Positions 1 to 12,700 of a DNA stretch of 64,000 nt are shown piece by piece (position 1 is the stretch's first letter; every line of letters starts with the position of its first letter). The translations under genes and the position numbers were made by a program. Source of the DNA: Erodium maritimum (lineage: Eukaryota > Streptophyta > Magnoliopsida > Geraniales > Geraniaceae); assembly GCA_963921825.1 (NCBI GenBank), contig OY997592.1:56936336-57000335 (forward strand), written 5' to 3'. The notes under the pieces were generated by a model that did not search any database, was not told where the DNA came from, and saw only the letters and a program-made list of their open reading frames with translations.

Positions 1-1668
1 CGATGCTCCAAGCAATCATTTAAGGAAAACAAGCAGTCATTCAAATACATTCAACGGTCAAGTACGAGTTTAATCAACCAATCATAAAAACCTTCAATCG
101 AGCATTCACATATGCAATTCAACTAGTTCCATTAGACTCTTTAGACTATCCACTAGGCAACCAAACAACCAAGCATGTGATCCTAACACGCAACTAATCC
201 GAGGGCTTTGCCAAGGCCGCTCTACCAGTAAAACAATTCCCAAGTATTGAAAGCGAGTTACACCAGTGATTGGCATCCTAATCATTCACCACTAGACACT
301 TCCGGTTATTAGTAATTGAAAGACAATTATTCTAGTTATTCGCATCCTATAGGCATTTCTAGGACCTTTCCAATTTTATTAGCCTAACATGCATACTAAG
401 CATTTAAAGGAGAGGTTAAGACTTTCCCTACCTCGAGGTCTTCCTCTCAACACTCTGATGATAAGCTCGGTGGTCACCACTCCGTTCTTCACATGGGTTC
501 CGGCCTGATCTTCGCTCCTCTAGTTCGGTCCAAGTCTTCGCTCTCGGGCGAAGTCCCGTCTAGGTTTGACAACTAAAACGTCCAGTCAAAACCAGAAATT
601 GTCCACTGATTTAACCACAAATTATCCGTTCAAAATCTCACATTGAATTCGTTAAACCGGTTAATTAAATCTGATTTTAAAACAGTTTCCTTTACAGTCC
701 GGTTGACCCGGATCCGAACCCGAACCCGGTCCAGACCCGGTCCTGAAGTCCAACTGGGCCCAAGGCCCGAGTCCACAATGGGCCAAGGCCCGTCTTCTGT
801 TCTGTCTGGCCCGATCTTCCCCCAGGCCCAAGGCCCGGTTTGCCCTGCCCAAACTGGCCTGCTAAGCTCGGCCTGAGCTGGACACGACGCCGGCGAGAAA
901 AGGTTGCTCCGGTTGTCGTCCACGGCGTCAGGGAGCTAGAGGAGAGAAGAAAGGACGAAGGATGAGGTCGTGGGGCTTCTGGCGACGCCGAGGGTGGGCT
1001 GTGGGTGCTCGGAGGTGCGGTCCCGATCTTCCTCGCAACGGATCTGACGGGGACAACTCGCCGGCGAGGGTACCGTCTGAAGACGCTCGAATCGAGCACG
1101 GAAAGGGCGAATCCGGTCGATACGAGGTCGGGGAGGAAGAGAGACGGCGAGAGGAGGGTCGAGACGGACACCCACCGCCTCTGGTGCACACGTCGGGTTT
1201 GAAACTCCCGTCGGCGGCGCTGGTACGTCTGGTTCGAAGAAGACGAAGGACGGCCGGAGGGTCTCTCTGGTTTGGGGTTTGGTCGAGAAGGAGCAGAAGG
1301 AGGTGAGAGAGGAGGGGAGTGGCCGGAGAACGAGGTCGTCGCCGGACCCGTTCTGGTTCGCGAGAGAAGAAGGAGGAGACGCAAGAGAGAGAACTCGGCT
1401 CCTCGTTTTTCGTGCATGCCTTCTGAACAAACGAAACGGCCCTGGGGTATACATGCGTTAGGGTTGGGAGGGTGTTTGGGTGCGGTTTGGGCCTGTGCTG
1501 GTCCGGCCCAAACTCGATCCTGACAGCCCAAAATCCCAACTCAGCCCAAGTTTCTTCTCTTCTTTATTATTTTTATTTTTTTCTCTTTAAACAAATTACT
1601 TGCAAAAACTTTACCCAACGTTTCAATTTGCAAAAGATTACTCTCCTTTAACTTTTCCGGTCTTTACA
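1..1668 (-). repeat. 3' LTR (partial) of the Ty3 element
   Basis: This is the left-hand LTR, cut by the window edge. It shares blocks with the solo LTR at 18433-21290, for example the stretches near 200-270 and 300-375, so both belong to one family with LTRs of about 2.9 kb. The part from 700 to 1530 is GC-rich, with long open frames on both strands. These are LTR sequence, not genes, because the same frames recur in the second copy. A T-rich stretch at 1555-1590 precedes the terminus. Confidence 0.75.
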
Positions 1669-1710
1669 GTCTTCCCCCCTTAAAAGAATTTCGTCCTCGA
1701 AATTTAACAT
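1669..1710 (-). other. Polypurine tract and pol 3' end of the Ty3 element
   Basis: Read on the minus strand, the sequence directly inside the LTR is a purine run (AAGGGGGGAAGAC), preceded by sequence matching the usual end of the Tekay/Del polyprotein (a FEDEILFKGG-like reading). This fixes the element orientation as minus and the LTR boundary at 1668. Confidence 0.7.
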
Positions 1711-4700
1711 GAACGTGCTCCTCTGACCCAAATCTTAGGGAACGATCGATTACGATTCCCCTGCGAGGGAGCCGCGGTGTACTTCCGTAGTTCGGGAATA
1801 CGTGAGAGTTGCCAGACAACGCATCTGGTTCTGTCTGAAGACTTCAAAATGTACGATAACCTGCGGGGCCAACTTGTCTCAGTCGTTGTCGATCTATTAA
1901 GGCCCCTTCTGGGCTCCCTCTCAGAAATATCTGATCGCGTAATGAAACTCAAAAGGTCGCAGTTGTTCACCTACATAACTCTCTTGTTGGCTCTACTCGG
2001 TCTTTAACCGCTTCCGCATTTACGCGACCCTTACCTACTCGCGCTTCACTAGATCACGCTAGTTACTCAAAAAGCCATACTTGGCGGTGAACAACATCCT
2101 TCTCCACAGTTCGCAGTTTTGACATGCAACCATAACTCAAGAACCACTGATGCACCCAACACGTCAAAGAACACTCAACTCGTTAAGGAATACCAGATGA
2201 CGGTATAAAACATCCTATACCGGAATCCTACCTCTGTATAGACGTCGTACTGCAATACTCTATATCGGTCTGGATATTCTATACCGGAATCTCCCGTCGG
2301 TCATAGATATCGTGTCGAAACACCTCGCAATGCGAACTGAAGTAGGAATTACACGGAGACATAACCACTCAATTTCCTTCTTAGTAACCTTCACAGGGAC
2401 AACTTACCCAGGAATCCAATGTTCGCCATGCTAAGACCAACCACAAACGATTACCCGATCAAGTAAAACGTAACAACCACTACCTCAAGACAAAGGATCT
2501 CATGATCATTGCACGATTCGGAACAATCATTCGGTTTACCACGTCTGGTGGGCCAATAATGCGCAACTCAAAGGGTAAATCGTACCCACCTCAGATCCTG
2601 AGGAATGCCAGAAACGATCTTGGAAACCCCTAACAAACTCCAATTTTAGTGTAGACGACGGACCGTTATCAACAACTTCGATGTAGATACTTCTTATCAT
2701 GATCCTCAACTGTACCGGTATCACACCGGATAGAACGACTTCGGTTCTGACATGCCATACCGGAATCTTCCTTCGGTATGGGTGTCTTATCGGATATCTC
2801 CGAAAATCGGACAAGGAAGGAGCCATCCGAAGGTGTAACTCCTCAATTCTCTTTAGTAACCGTCTCCCAAATAGTTCACACTGGACCGCCAATAAGGTCC
2901 TGTCACGGCCTATCACACCCAAGTCGAGCAAGCAACACCAAAGGTAATCATCTAAACAAGGGTTCTCATAAACACTGCGGGGTTTGGGGACAACCGCTCG
3001 CTTCCTCACATCTCGATGAAAGGTAGACGTACCTCAGTCAAGTAAATGGTACAACGTACCGGTATAGTCGAACAGCGGCATGCCTCAAAACATACTTAAC
3101 CAATCTCCTATCATGAGAAGTCTGGCATACAGGTGCCTCACACAACTAATTTCCAACGGAACTCGTAACCACACTCCTCAACTCAGGACCCCACCAAACT
3201 CACAAAGCATACCCGAACGAATCCACACCAACTGTAACCACATCACTTAACAGGTCAACAAACACAAGGTAAACAGCAAAGCACGTACGCGTCCCGTACC
3301 AAGCCAACGGCAAGCACATCTGTCACAACGGTTAAACCTTATCCCGATGCTCAACCTGCTACGGGTCAGTCACACATCAAGTACCACAAACTTAACTCGC
3401 TGAAAGCCATCCACATCTCACTATGATCAACCGAGAAGGTTATCCAACTCGCGATATTTCTCTTGACATCAATACCAGTTCTCAACACCTGATCAAACCA
3501 CCTCACAAGTCATCTCACTGGAATCATCAAAACACGAGACAATGGTTCTCAAAACCGGTGCATGGTTCAGTACTACCATGAACTCTACCGACACCTAGTC
3601 GGACGAACGACGTACAACAACACAGACCAATAGAACCCCTTACTGGTACTTGGTCGAAAGTAGGCGTCCTTCAAGACCCCAAAATTTAACGCTCGCTACT
3701 TGCACTCGACTGCGAAACACGATCCAAGATCGATTAACAAAGGTCATCCCAACCGGCGGTATTCCTCATACCGTTCTCGAGCTATCAATCAACCAACTTA
3801 TAGTCAAGTCCACCCGAGTCACCCTTTGAGGGGTAATCAACACGTACTGAGATCTCGTTAATTTGAACAGTTCAGAAACCCGTGCGGTTCCTTCATTCGT
3901 TACTCGACAAAAGTAAACCAACAACGGTTAGCTCTTAACTTTTCCTGTGCCCACGCCTGGCACAAAATCCGACTTATCATACGATCCCTCGCTCGGTGTC
4001 ATTTTGTTTCTGGCCTTAAAGCTTGTGGTAATCTCCCTCAGTTTCCTGTAGCTAGATTTCAACGAGAAGTGCTCTCACTTCTAGGACGTAACCCCATAGT
4101 TGAGCTTAGTCCTTCTGGGGATAACGTAAGAAACCCACCTTAATTTTAGTTTCTCACGTACGGCACGTACTCGTGCAACCTTCGCTTGCCCACAAGGATT
4201 TTGAAACAACGACGTCTTAACGGTTCGAATCTTATAACTTAAATCTTGTAGCGGAGTTAGAAGAACTGGAGATTACGACTACTGTGGGTATGGGCCCACC
4301 ACGCTTCCGCTGCGTTACTCTGATCTTATCGTTGCTCGGTCATCTCCGGTGACCGGTCGGACCGTTTACTGGTCAAGGCTGCGGCCTTTCATTGTTCGGC
4401 ATTCGTCGCTGATGGCGCTCGCTGAATGCTTGTTGTTTCAGCACCCGGTTCTTAAAATTCGATCCGCACTATCGGAGAAGAAAAGAACCTTCAATCTGAC
4501 TAAGTTTGTTACTCCACTTCCCAATTCCCACTGACGTTAGTCGGTACTACCATACCTTTAGTCGATGTGTTGAAAGTACCAGTGGGCTTAACAGTGTTAA
4601 CTCGCTCGGTCGATACGTCACCACGAACCAATACACCCTGTATAATGCTCAAGTGTCAGCTGACACGAAATCCAAAATGCAGATGGTAACAAGTACTCTA

Positions 4701-6200
4701 CTCGATCTCAAGATCGGTATCAAGTCCTCACTCGAGGCTCGGTAAGTAGGTACGCTCGGTCCTGCCACATCGGAGGTCCTCCTCTCGATGGTATGAAAGA
4801 ATTCACTGCTATGGCAGCATATTCTCTTGTCGAATCTCGTAGATCGACCTGTGGGACGGTTCGTAGATCCGTCACTCAACTGCATTCTCTACCTAGACGT
4901 TCCAACTGTTCGTTCGAGGGCAAATTGTGCCACCGGGGCAGGTCCAACGGACATTACTTCTCCAACCCGCCGTGTCTCCCGGAACTGGTTCTGTGACTGA
5001 AGGAAACCTGGGGTCCCCTGCCTCCTCGGATTGCGACTCTCTGATGGCCTCAAGAAGTCCCTCGGCCTTGGCTTGGTCTCCCGCGCCTTGGCGGTCTCCC
5101 AAAAAGTCTCTCTAAAGCTAGTGTTTGCTCCACTAGTACTGAAAGGTCCGCGGATCTGAAAGCAATGACTCAACCCTTGATACACGAGTTGAGTCTCTTC
5201 TCGAGACGCCCGTGGCGATCTCCTCGGTCGGCACCATCTCGGGTGCGAAGCGATACGGGGACATGAACCTCGTCTAATACTCCTAGACGGTCACCCATTT
5301 TCTACCGCAGATCCAATATTGCTGGTGTCGGTCATCTCGAATAGGTCGAAGGAAACACTGTCCCAAGGACAGTTCGCTGAACGGCTGGAAGTCATTTCCA
5401 AATCTGGTCTGCACACGTTGCTTCTTGTATCGTGCTTCTCCCTCGGCTGGGGGGGGGGGGGGGGGTCGTGGAACATAATCTCCAACGAATATCCGAATAC
5501 TCTAAACGTATTAAGGTTGTGGGTAATCCACTCCAACCATAATACAACTGCCTCGGGGTCCAAATTCCCGGATTAAACTGGTGTACTCAACTTATGAGAA
5601 CTCCTGAGTGCCTGGGCCGTGTAACTGTCCACCTGGCCTGGCATCTTGGTAGTGACCGCGTCGGCGGTAGGCACAGACTCTTGTGCCGGTGTTGTAGCCT
5701 CATGCTGAGCGCAGCTAACACTGCGCGAACCACCTCATTAATCGGGCCGCTTGAGTCGGCTCTGCGACTGGAGGGACTCTAGGTGGTGACCCTACCGGTC
5801 TATCCCCAAAACTCTAGTGCTCTATGGAAGCAGCACTCTGGGCGTTCACTGCCCCTGCCAGAACAACAGCTGGTGTCTGACTCTGCCCCACAACTGAACG
5901 GCTCTTGGTGCTCTCCAGGACATAAACACGTGACATCTCGCCAGTTCACTGCCTTTAGCAACTATAGGTTCAAAACTCGGTTTAACCCCATCGATTCGAT
6001 TTACCAAAATATGACGTTCTCGTGCGTCTCCACCGGATCCCACTTGGATCAAAGTAAGTCGTAAAGTCATAAGTAACACTTACGTAGACAAGAGACCCGC
6101 ACCTCGTGCGTCTCACAGAAAACAAAGGTTCGATCAAGTACAAGGACGTTCACGCGCGTCTCACAAGTCACCCAAGGTTTTACAGCTCTTAAGCTTAGTA
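1711..6200 (-). other. Decayed internal region of the Ty3 element
   Basis: About 4.5 kb of low-complexity-free but uncodable sequence. No convincing protease, RT, RNase H or integrase domain could be read on either strand. A homopolymer run of 17 G lies at 5449-5465. The short open frames here are not supported as genes. Confidence 0.4.
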
Positions 6201-6890
6201 GGTATATATATAGACTCACATAACGTCACACAAGTTCGCATCTCAATGCGTCTCACAACAACAATCGGCGATTCAATCAACCACACAACCAACTCTCACA
6301 GGAGGGTTCCAACTCAAGCATACCACACAAAGCACAAATCAACAAGCATACCCCTTGCTCGGGTATCCTTTCACAAAGAGGGGTTTAGTACTTAACACAA
6401 TTCAATTCAATAATCACCCTTAACATTTCCTTCCCTTCCGTGGATTCCCATTTCTTAACTTTTACCCAAACTCTTCCATATCGATTTCATGTTGTTACAA
6501 CCTGATTCAGGCGTCCCTGAACCTCATTGTAACAACTTGACATCGAACCATCACGCTCGACTGCAGTGGCGCCCCTGAGTCGGGCCGTGATAGTACAAAC
6601 ACTTTAGTTCTACCAAACTTTCGGCATGACCCATTCGTATTTTCCCTTAACCCTCCGCTTAAGCGGGACAATTACCGACACAAATCCACAAGACAAAAGT
6701 ACGCAGAGTTCTCATGCTCGGCTAAAGACACCACACAGTCAATAAACGGAGTTCTCGTGCTCCTAAAGTACACAACACAATCAATAAACGGAGTTCTTGT
6801 GCTCCCAAATACCGCGGGGTTCTCGTGCCCCAAACTCGCCACACACGGGCACACGGGGTTCTCGTGCCCCATATCTCAACAATAAAACAC

Positions 6891-7070
6891 GCTCGCAACT
6901 TCCCGAGACTCTAACTCGTAAGCCAGCCAAATGACGCTAGCAACCTCCCGAGACTCTAACTTGTAGGCCAGTCAAAGGATGCTCGCAACCTCCCGAGACT
7001 CTCACTCGTAGGCCAGTCAAAGTACGCTCGCAACCTCCCGAGACTCTCACTCGTAGGCCAGTCAAAGTAC
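6891..7070. repeat. Minisatellite, 45-bp unit, 4 copies
   Basis: Four adjacent copies of a 45-bp unit with the core CTCGCAACCTCCCGAGACTC. The last two are almost identical, so the array grew recently. It lies between the decayed internal region and the right LTR, probably inside the outer part of that LTR. Short minisatellites also occur in the equivalent part of the solo LTR at 18433-21290. The copies are contiguous with no spacers, so this is not CRISPR-like. Confidence 0.85.
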
Positions 7071-7377
7071 CAACCTTAGTACACGGGCTCTCATGGCCAC
7101 CCAAGACTCAACGACAGTAACTCACGGGCTCAACAACCCCACGACACTCACGGCCACTCAAACCAAAGGTAAAGACACGGGTTTGACGACCCCACTCATG
7201 GTTCTCATACAACGGGATACGGGGTTCTCGCGCCCCACCCAAAACACTCAAAACAAGCACACATGGAGTGCTCATGCTCCAGAAAAGCGGTCAACCACAA
7301 GTCAACACTTGAACAAGACCAAACTACAACTGGAAAATTTTCGAAAAGATCCACCAAAATGGCAACACCACCAACCG

Positions 7378-7426
7378 TTGGCCCATTGTGGACTCGGGCC
7401 CAAGGCCCGAGTCCACAATGGGCCAA
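7378..7426. repeat. Perfect 23-bp inverted repeat at LTR junction
   Basis: Left arm 7378-7400 and right arm 7404-7426 are perfect reverse complements around a 3-nt spacer. Similarity to the left LTR begins at 7396, inside this palindrome. It looks like an inverted duplication formed at a deletion or rearrangement joint in the right LTR. Confidence 0.85.
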
Positions 7427-8309
7427 GGCTCGTCTTCTGTTCTGTCTGGCCCGATCTTCCCCCAGGCCCAAGGCCCGGTTTGCCCTGCCCAAACTGGCCT
7501 GCTAAGCTCGGCCTGAGCTGGACACGACGCCGGCGAGAAAAGGTTGCTCCGGCCGTCGTCCACGGCGTCAGGGAGCTAGAGGAGAGAAGAAAGGGCGAAG
7601 GAGGAGGTCGTGGGGCTTCTGGCGACGCCGAGGGTGGGCTGTGGGTGCTCGGAGGTGCGGTCCCGATCTTCCTCGCAACGGATCTGACGGGGACAACTCG
7701 CCGGCGAGGGTACCGTCTGAAGACGCTCGAATCGAGCACGGAAAGGGAGAATCCGGTCGATACGAGGTCGGGGAGGAAGAGAGACGGCGAGAGGAGGGTC
7801 GAGACGGACACCCACCGCCTCTGGTGCACACGTCGGGTTTGAAACTCCCGTCGGCGGCGCTGGTACGTCTGGTTCGAAGAAGACGAAGGACGGCCGGAGG
7901 GTCTCTCTGGTTTGGGGTTTGGTCGAGAAGGAGCAGAAGGAGGTGAGAGAGGAGGGGAGTGGCCGGAGAACGAGGTCGTCGCCGGACCCGTTCTGGTTCG
8001 CGAGAGAAGAAGGAGGAGACGCAAGAGAGAGAACTCGGCTCCTCGTTTTTCGTGCATGCCTTCTGAACAAACGAAACGGCCCTGGGGTATACATGCGTTA
8101 GGGTTGGGAGGGTGTTTGGGTGCGGTTTGGGCCTGTGCTGGTCCAGCCCAAACTCGATCCTGACAGCCCAAAATCCCAACTCAGCCCAAGTTTCTTCTCT
8201 TCTTTATTTTTTTTTATTTTTTTCTCTTTAAACAAATTACTTGCAAAAACTTTACCCAACGTTTCAATTTGCAAAAGATTACTCTCCTTTAACTTTTCCG
8301 GTCTTTACA
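7396..8309 (-). repeat. 5' LTR (right-hand copy, partial) of the Ty3 element
   Basis: Aligns base for base with 756-1668 at about 99% identity by eye. It ends TTTACA at 8309, the same terminus as the left LTR. Sequence matching 1-755 of the left LTR is absent here, so this LTR has lost an internal segment; the loss coincides with the palindrome at 7378-7426. Confidence 0.8.
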
Positions 8310-8495
8310 GAGCTCAATTGGTGATAGCATCACTCAAGGAAATGCTATAAAGGGTGAGGTCTTGGGTTCAAGTTTCACCAACAACCTAGGTTGGTATTTG
8401 TCTGTGGACAATACACCAGAGGGGTTGGGGTGTATTGGGCTGCAGACCTAACATCGCCGCGCGTGGGGCCCTGTGTGGGACGGCGGGGTGTTACA
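8310..8495 (+). mobile_element. Probable tRNA-derived SINE, 5' end cut by the Ty3 insertion
   Basis: Directly after the LTR terminus lies an RNA polymerase III box A-like stretch (AGCTCAATTGGT, about 8311-8322). A box B (GGTTCAAGTTT) follows at 8365-8375. The spacing is that of a tRNA-derived SINE promoter. A non-tRNA body follows up to about 8495. No cloverleaf can be drawn, so it is not a tRNA gene. The missing few 5' bases fit the LTR element having inserted into the SINE head. The family is not identified. Confidence 0.5.
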
Positions 8496-8539
8496 CCAAC
8501 TCAGGAGCTCGCGTAAGTACACTCCACAATCTTTCCTAA

Positions 8540-9470
8540 CGATCAGAGAATCGAAAATCCCCAACTGGAGGTAATGGTGAAGAATATGAAACGCGGGAAG
8601 CAATCAGTAGTATCTCCCCTACCCCCGCAGACCATTCACTCCACATTCTTGCCTAACCACTGTTTGTCACCGCTCGTAAAGGCACCAATGTCCGCCACCG
8701 CTCGTGAGGAAGAGGTTCCCAAGGATAGTGGGGGACCGCAGACACAAGTAAAAATCGCCTCAGAGTCAGCCTGAGCCGCCCCAATTTCATCCGGTCCAGC
8801 ATATACTCCAGCATGAAATCTTTGTAGGTTTCGACCAGAGGAAGAAGTTTGCCCCAACGGAAAGTAAGTCAAAGAAGGAACCGTAAAAGAAAGTGTCGGT
8901 AAAACGAGGCCCAAGGAAAGCAAAAACTATAAAGGCCCTTGCTAGAGAGAAGGGTATCCGGTCGAATGAAGTAGCACTTAGCTCTCAAAAGAGAGCGATT
9001 GTGTTAATGGACATCGATCATAATGTGATGGAAGGAAAGCAAGCCCCCACCCCGTGTATGTCGACGAAGGCTGGTAAGCAGCCTCGTCGAGAATTATGTT
9101 AGGCCTTTGGTCAGTTCGGAGGTTGGCTTGATTTACCTCTCAACTCTGTCTTGACCTTATTTGGGGGTTCATGTACCTTGGGGTGATTGTCATGATGCCT
9201 CTGCAATCCAAGACAACCTCCCTCGCGGGAATTTATCCCTTTGGCCTTGTGTTATTGAGTGTATCTCCAATTGCTAGTACTTTGCTACTAGCTCGCGTAG
9301 AATTATTTTAATTCCAACCATGTGTGCCGGATCACCTGTTTTGATTCCAAGCAGAGGATTTCGGCACTCATCTTAGATCGGATCAGGTTTATCTCTTGAC
9401 TTCTTGGTGTATGTATCTTTTGGTTCTAAGTGAATGAACGCACACCCCTTTACTCAAAAAATATATATCC
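8540..9470 (+). pseudogene. LINE ORF1 remnant without ORF2
   Basis: Two short open stretches (8574-8774 and 8893-9102) carry low-complexity, charged sequence. The second ends in a KQPRRE-type C-terminus like the end of ORF1 in the LINE at 54.2-59.8 kb (which ends AKQPRQD) and in the remnant at 42-43.6 kb (VKQPHQE). It is followed directly by untranslated sequence ending in an A-rich tail near 9455-9468. No endonuclease or RT coding sequence follows, so ORF2 is missing. I found no target-site duplication. The LINE assignment rests mainly on this C-terminal resemblance. Confidence 0.4.
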
Positions 9471-9531
9471 TTTAAAAGGGTAGTTTTCGAGAACTCTAAC
9501 AAGAGATCTCAAATAACACCTATCACATTAT

Positions 9532-9650
9532 TGCAACCATTTTTTTCCATATATACCTACCATCCTTTTTTCCTTACATCAAGCTATTATTGTAACCAAT
9601 TTTCCCATATTACCTACCATCCTTTTTCTGTACATCAAACTATATATTCG
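9532..9650. repeat. 59-bp tandem duplication
   Basis: Two diverged copies of a 59-bp unit containing ACCTACCATCCTTTTT. AT-rich and noncoding. The rest of 9470-9790 shows no gene. Confidence 0.6.
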
Positions 9651-9789
9651 TGTATCGTTAAGAACTCTTTTAAATAAGGAGAAAACCCGCTCATTTGGAC
9701 ACAAGCCTAACCATCCAGCAGCCAACCCGACACATTTATCACAACCATACGAAGGCCTACCAAACTTAACCTAACCCCATGAGATAAGA

Positions 9790-12700
9790 TTGACTACATA
9801 CTTGACTTGAGATAAATGATACCCAGAGGATATTGATGAGATTTCCAAGCCAAGAAATTATGTGAGAATACTTAGATATTCATCTCTAATTGTTGAGTCA
9901 GACGAGGTTCGAGGTCCGACATGCCTTAAATATCGTCATCGATAATGATCACGTCATCCACATAGGGTAGAAGTAAAATATGTTCCTTAGATGTCTTCTT
10001 TACAAAGAGGGTCATATCATGAGGACTAAACATGAATATTATTGCTGAACTTGAAGAACCATGCTCATGGAGCTTGCTTGAGTCCATATATAGCATTCTT
10101 TATACGAAATAATATATTTGGGGGATATTCATAGACAGGATGCGGATGCGTATGGACTTCCTTCGTAAGATCGCCATTCAGAAAAGAACTTTTCACGTCC
10201 TTTTGAAAAACTCCCTACTGCGACAAACAGTAGAGTTCAAATAGAAGTGAGCCTGGTAATTAGGGCAAAAGTTTCTCCATAATCATTTCATATTCTTTTC
10301 TGAAACCCCGTGCAACTAATCGGGATTTGTAGCACTCTATGCTCCAATCTACTCAAGTTTTGAACTTATAGACCCATTTACAACTAACTACTAATTTATC
10401 CCTAGGTGAGGGAACAATTGTCCAAGTATGAGTCTTTTCCAGTGCCTGTAATTCATCTGGCATTACTTACTTCCATAAAGGATTAGTGAATGGCTCGTTA
10501 TATGTACGAGGCTCATAAGTAAAGAGAATGATGGATGCTACTCGAGAAGTATTGGTTAGATTTACCTCATAGTCTTGGAGATGGGATGGAAATTCGGTAT
10601 GACGCTGAGGACAAGATGATTGTATAGGATGTAAAGCCCGCCTTTTTAAAAGGGTATTGTTGTGAAAACTGAAACGTTGGGGTAGGAAAGTGAAACAAGT
10701 GGTTTTGTTTAAAAGAAAAATAAATAAATAAAAGAGATTTACCGTCGTCCTCTTTCTCTCGTTCCTCCCGAGTCCTTTCTCTCTCGATCCACCTTCTCCC
10801 CTCTCACTCTCACAACCGCAGCTTCTCCTCCGCCTCCTACCTCATCCCCGTGAACTGAGCAAACCACCACACACGGAAGCGAGAAGAAATCGCTGGAGAG
10901 ATCTCTCGGGGTTCGAGTTCCCGGACGAGTCTCGACGCCAGCGACGAGAAACCGTAGTTCCGGGCTGTTCCTCGTCGTCTTCTCCTTCTTCTTTGACCTC
11001 ACCGTGCCGGAGAACATCCCTTTCCGAGCTCGAATCGAATGAGTTTGGTCGGAACCCTCGCCGGCGACCTCGAACTCGTCAGATCTGAGACGAGGACGGG
11101 TTTTGGGTCACGCCTGAGTCGCGCCATCACGCCCACGCGCCGCCGGGAGCCTGACGTTCATCTCCGCCCTTTTTCCTCCCTGTTCGAGCCTCTCCAGCGC
11201 TATGCACGACGTTTGGAGAACCCTGACTCGCCGGAGCTGAGCGAGGTCGAGGGCGAGGCAGGACGAGCTTTGGGCCGGGCGGAGAGTTGGGCCAGACGGG
11301 CCTTGGGCCAGGGTGTGGGCCTGAAGGAACTGGGCCAGGACGACCTGGACACGGCCCGGAATCAGACGGACCTTGGGCCAGGCCCAGTGCTGGTCGGGCT
11401 CTGGACTCGGGCTTGAGTCAGGGTCTGGACCGGGTCCGGAGCCGGGTTTAGGTCGGGCTTGGGTCTGACCGGGTCTGGTCTCTGGACCGGGTCGGATCCG
11501 GGTCTGGTTCGCAGATCCGGGTCGAACAGTTTTAATTAAATAATTAAATAATTATTTGGCTTAAAATGGATTATTTAAAAGACGTTTTGGACCTTCCGAG
11601 GACTTTGGATTTACCAGAACTGAGTGGACTTTTTACCTGTTAAAACCAGGCTTGGGCTTTGCCCGAGAAGACCGGAGTTAAACCTAGACGCGGACTTCGC
11701 CCTAGAAGACGGAGTAGGCCCGGTCGTCAGCAGCTAGGAGACGCAGCTACTATTATCGTCTTGAGGTAGGGAAAGTAGCGGATACCGCTTTAATTACGGA
11801 AAGTTACTAGCATGCATGATTAGGACGAGATTCACTAGTTTACCTGCGTTACCTGCTTTCAATACTTGGCATATAGGAACGACTACTTTACTTAACTGAT
11901 TATAGGACGAGATTCACTAGTTTACCTGCGTTACCTGCTTTCAATACTTGGGAAATTGCCGTGCTGGTCGATAGGTCATGTCGAGCCTTAGGATGGTGTG
12001 CTGTGTGCTATACCTGTTGTGTGAGAGTCTAAATAAGATTATACTCGGTGTTGCATGTTGTGATTGTGTGGGCAAGTGTGTTGTGTTTGATAACGTGAAC
12101 TCTTGGTTGTGATATGACCGGGTGAGTGATAGACCGGCTATGTGTGCTATGTTGAGATGGTCCGGTTGGTATACCGAGACCATCAGTGGGTTGTGTTGTG
12201 TGTTATACCCTGGTTGTGTATTCCAAGAGACGGAGTTGCCGGAGTAGCACCTACACCGAGGGATGGTTCCGGTGTAGGGTATCGAGGCCAAGGATGGCGT
12301 GATCAGTACCCCGACGACTCGTAGTCCGGGACGATGTTGACCGAGGTGCGTACCGTTCATGTACGTATGTTGAGTAGTGCCCACTTCTGTGTGCGTGGAA
12401 GACATCAGACTGAGTGATTTCCGATCGAGGATGTTACCCTTCATCTCAGTGAAGAGGAAGATCTGACCAGTTTGGTACGTATGTTGAGTAGTGCCCACGT
12501 CTGTGTGCGTGGAAGACATCGGACTGAGGGATTTCCGGTCGAGGATGTTACCCTTCGTCTGTGTGCGGAGGAAGATATCGGGACTGATGATGTGTGGTCC
12601 AGTACGATATAAGTAGTTGTGTGCATCTGCTGGTATGGATTATGCCGTTACACGACATTTGTGTGTGTCTCGCTCGTGCCTTGTTCTGGCCGTTTGGTTG

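Larger units (their letters stand above)
1..8309 (-). mobile_element. Ty3 chromovirus-type (Tekay/Del-like) LTR element, decayed, left edge outside window
   Basis: Two long direct repeats (756-1668 and 7396-8309) are nearly identical and flank about 5.7 kb. Both end in TTTACA on the plus strand. Just inside the left copy lies the purine-tract and coding-end signature typical of Tekay/Del chromoviruses, read on the minus strand, so the element runs right to left. The LTR continues beyond position 1, so the outer target-site duplication cannot be tested; the right flank begins GAGCT. The internal part shows no intact gag-pol and is too decayed for me to place domains. By eye the two LTR copies differ at about 8 substitutions in about 910 bp, which suggests an insertion well under about one million years old at usual plant rates. 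It is broken, with many lesions. Confidence 0.75.

Noticed and set aside
692-1531. Long open frames in the GC-rich part of the left LTR, both strands
   Set aside because: The same frames recur in the other LTR copy (7302-8171) and overlap each other on both strands; composition explains them. No domain is recognisable.
6891-7070. CRISPR-like array
   Set aside because: The 45-bp units are adjacent, with no spacers, and the context is a plant LTR element; it is a minisatellite.
8310-8380. tRNA gene
   Set aside because: Box A and box B are present, but no cloverleaf or acceptor stem can be formed; a SINE head fits better.
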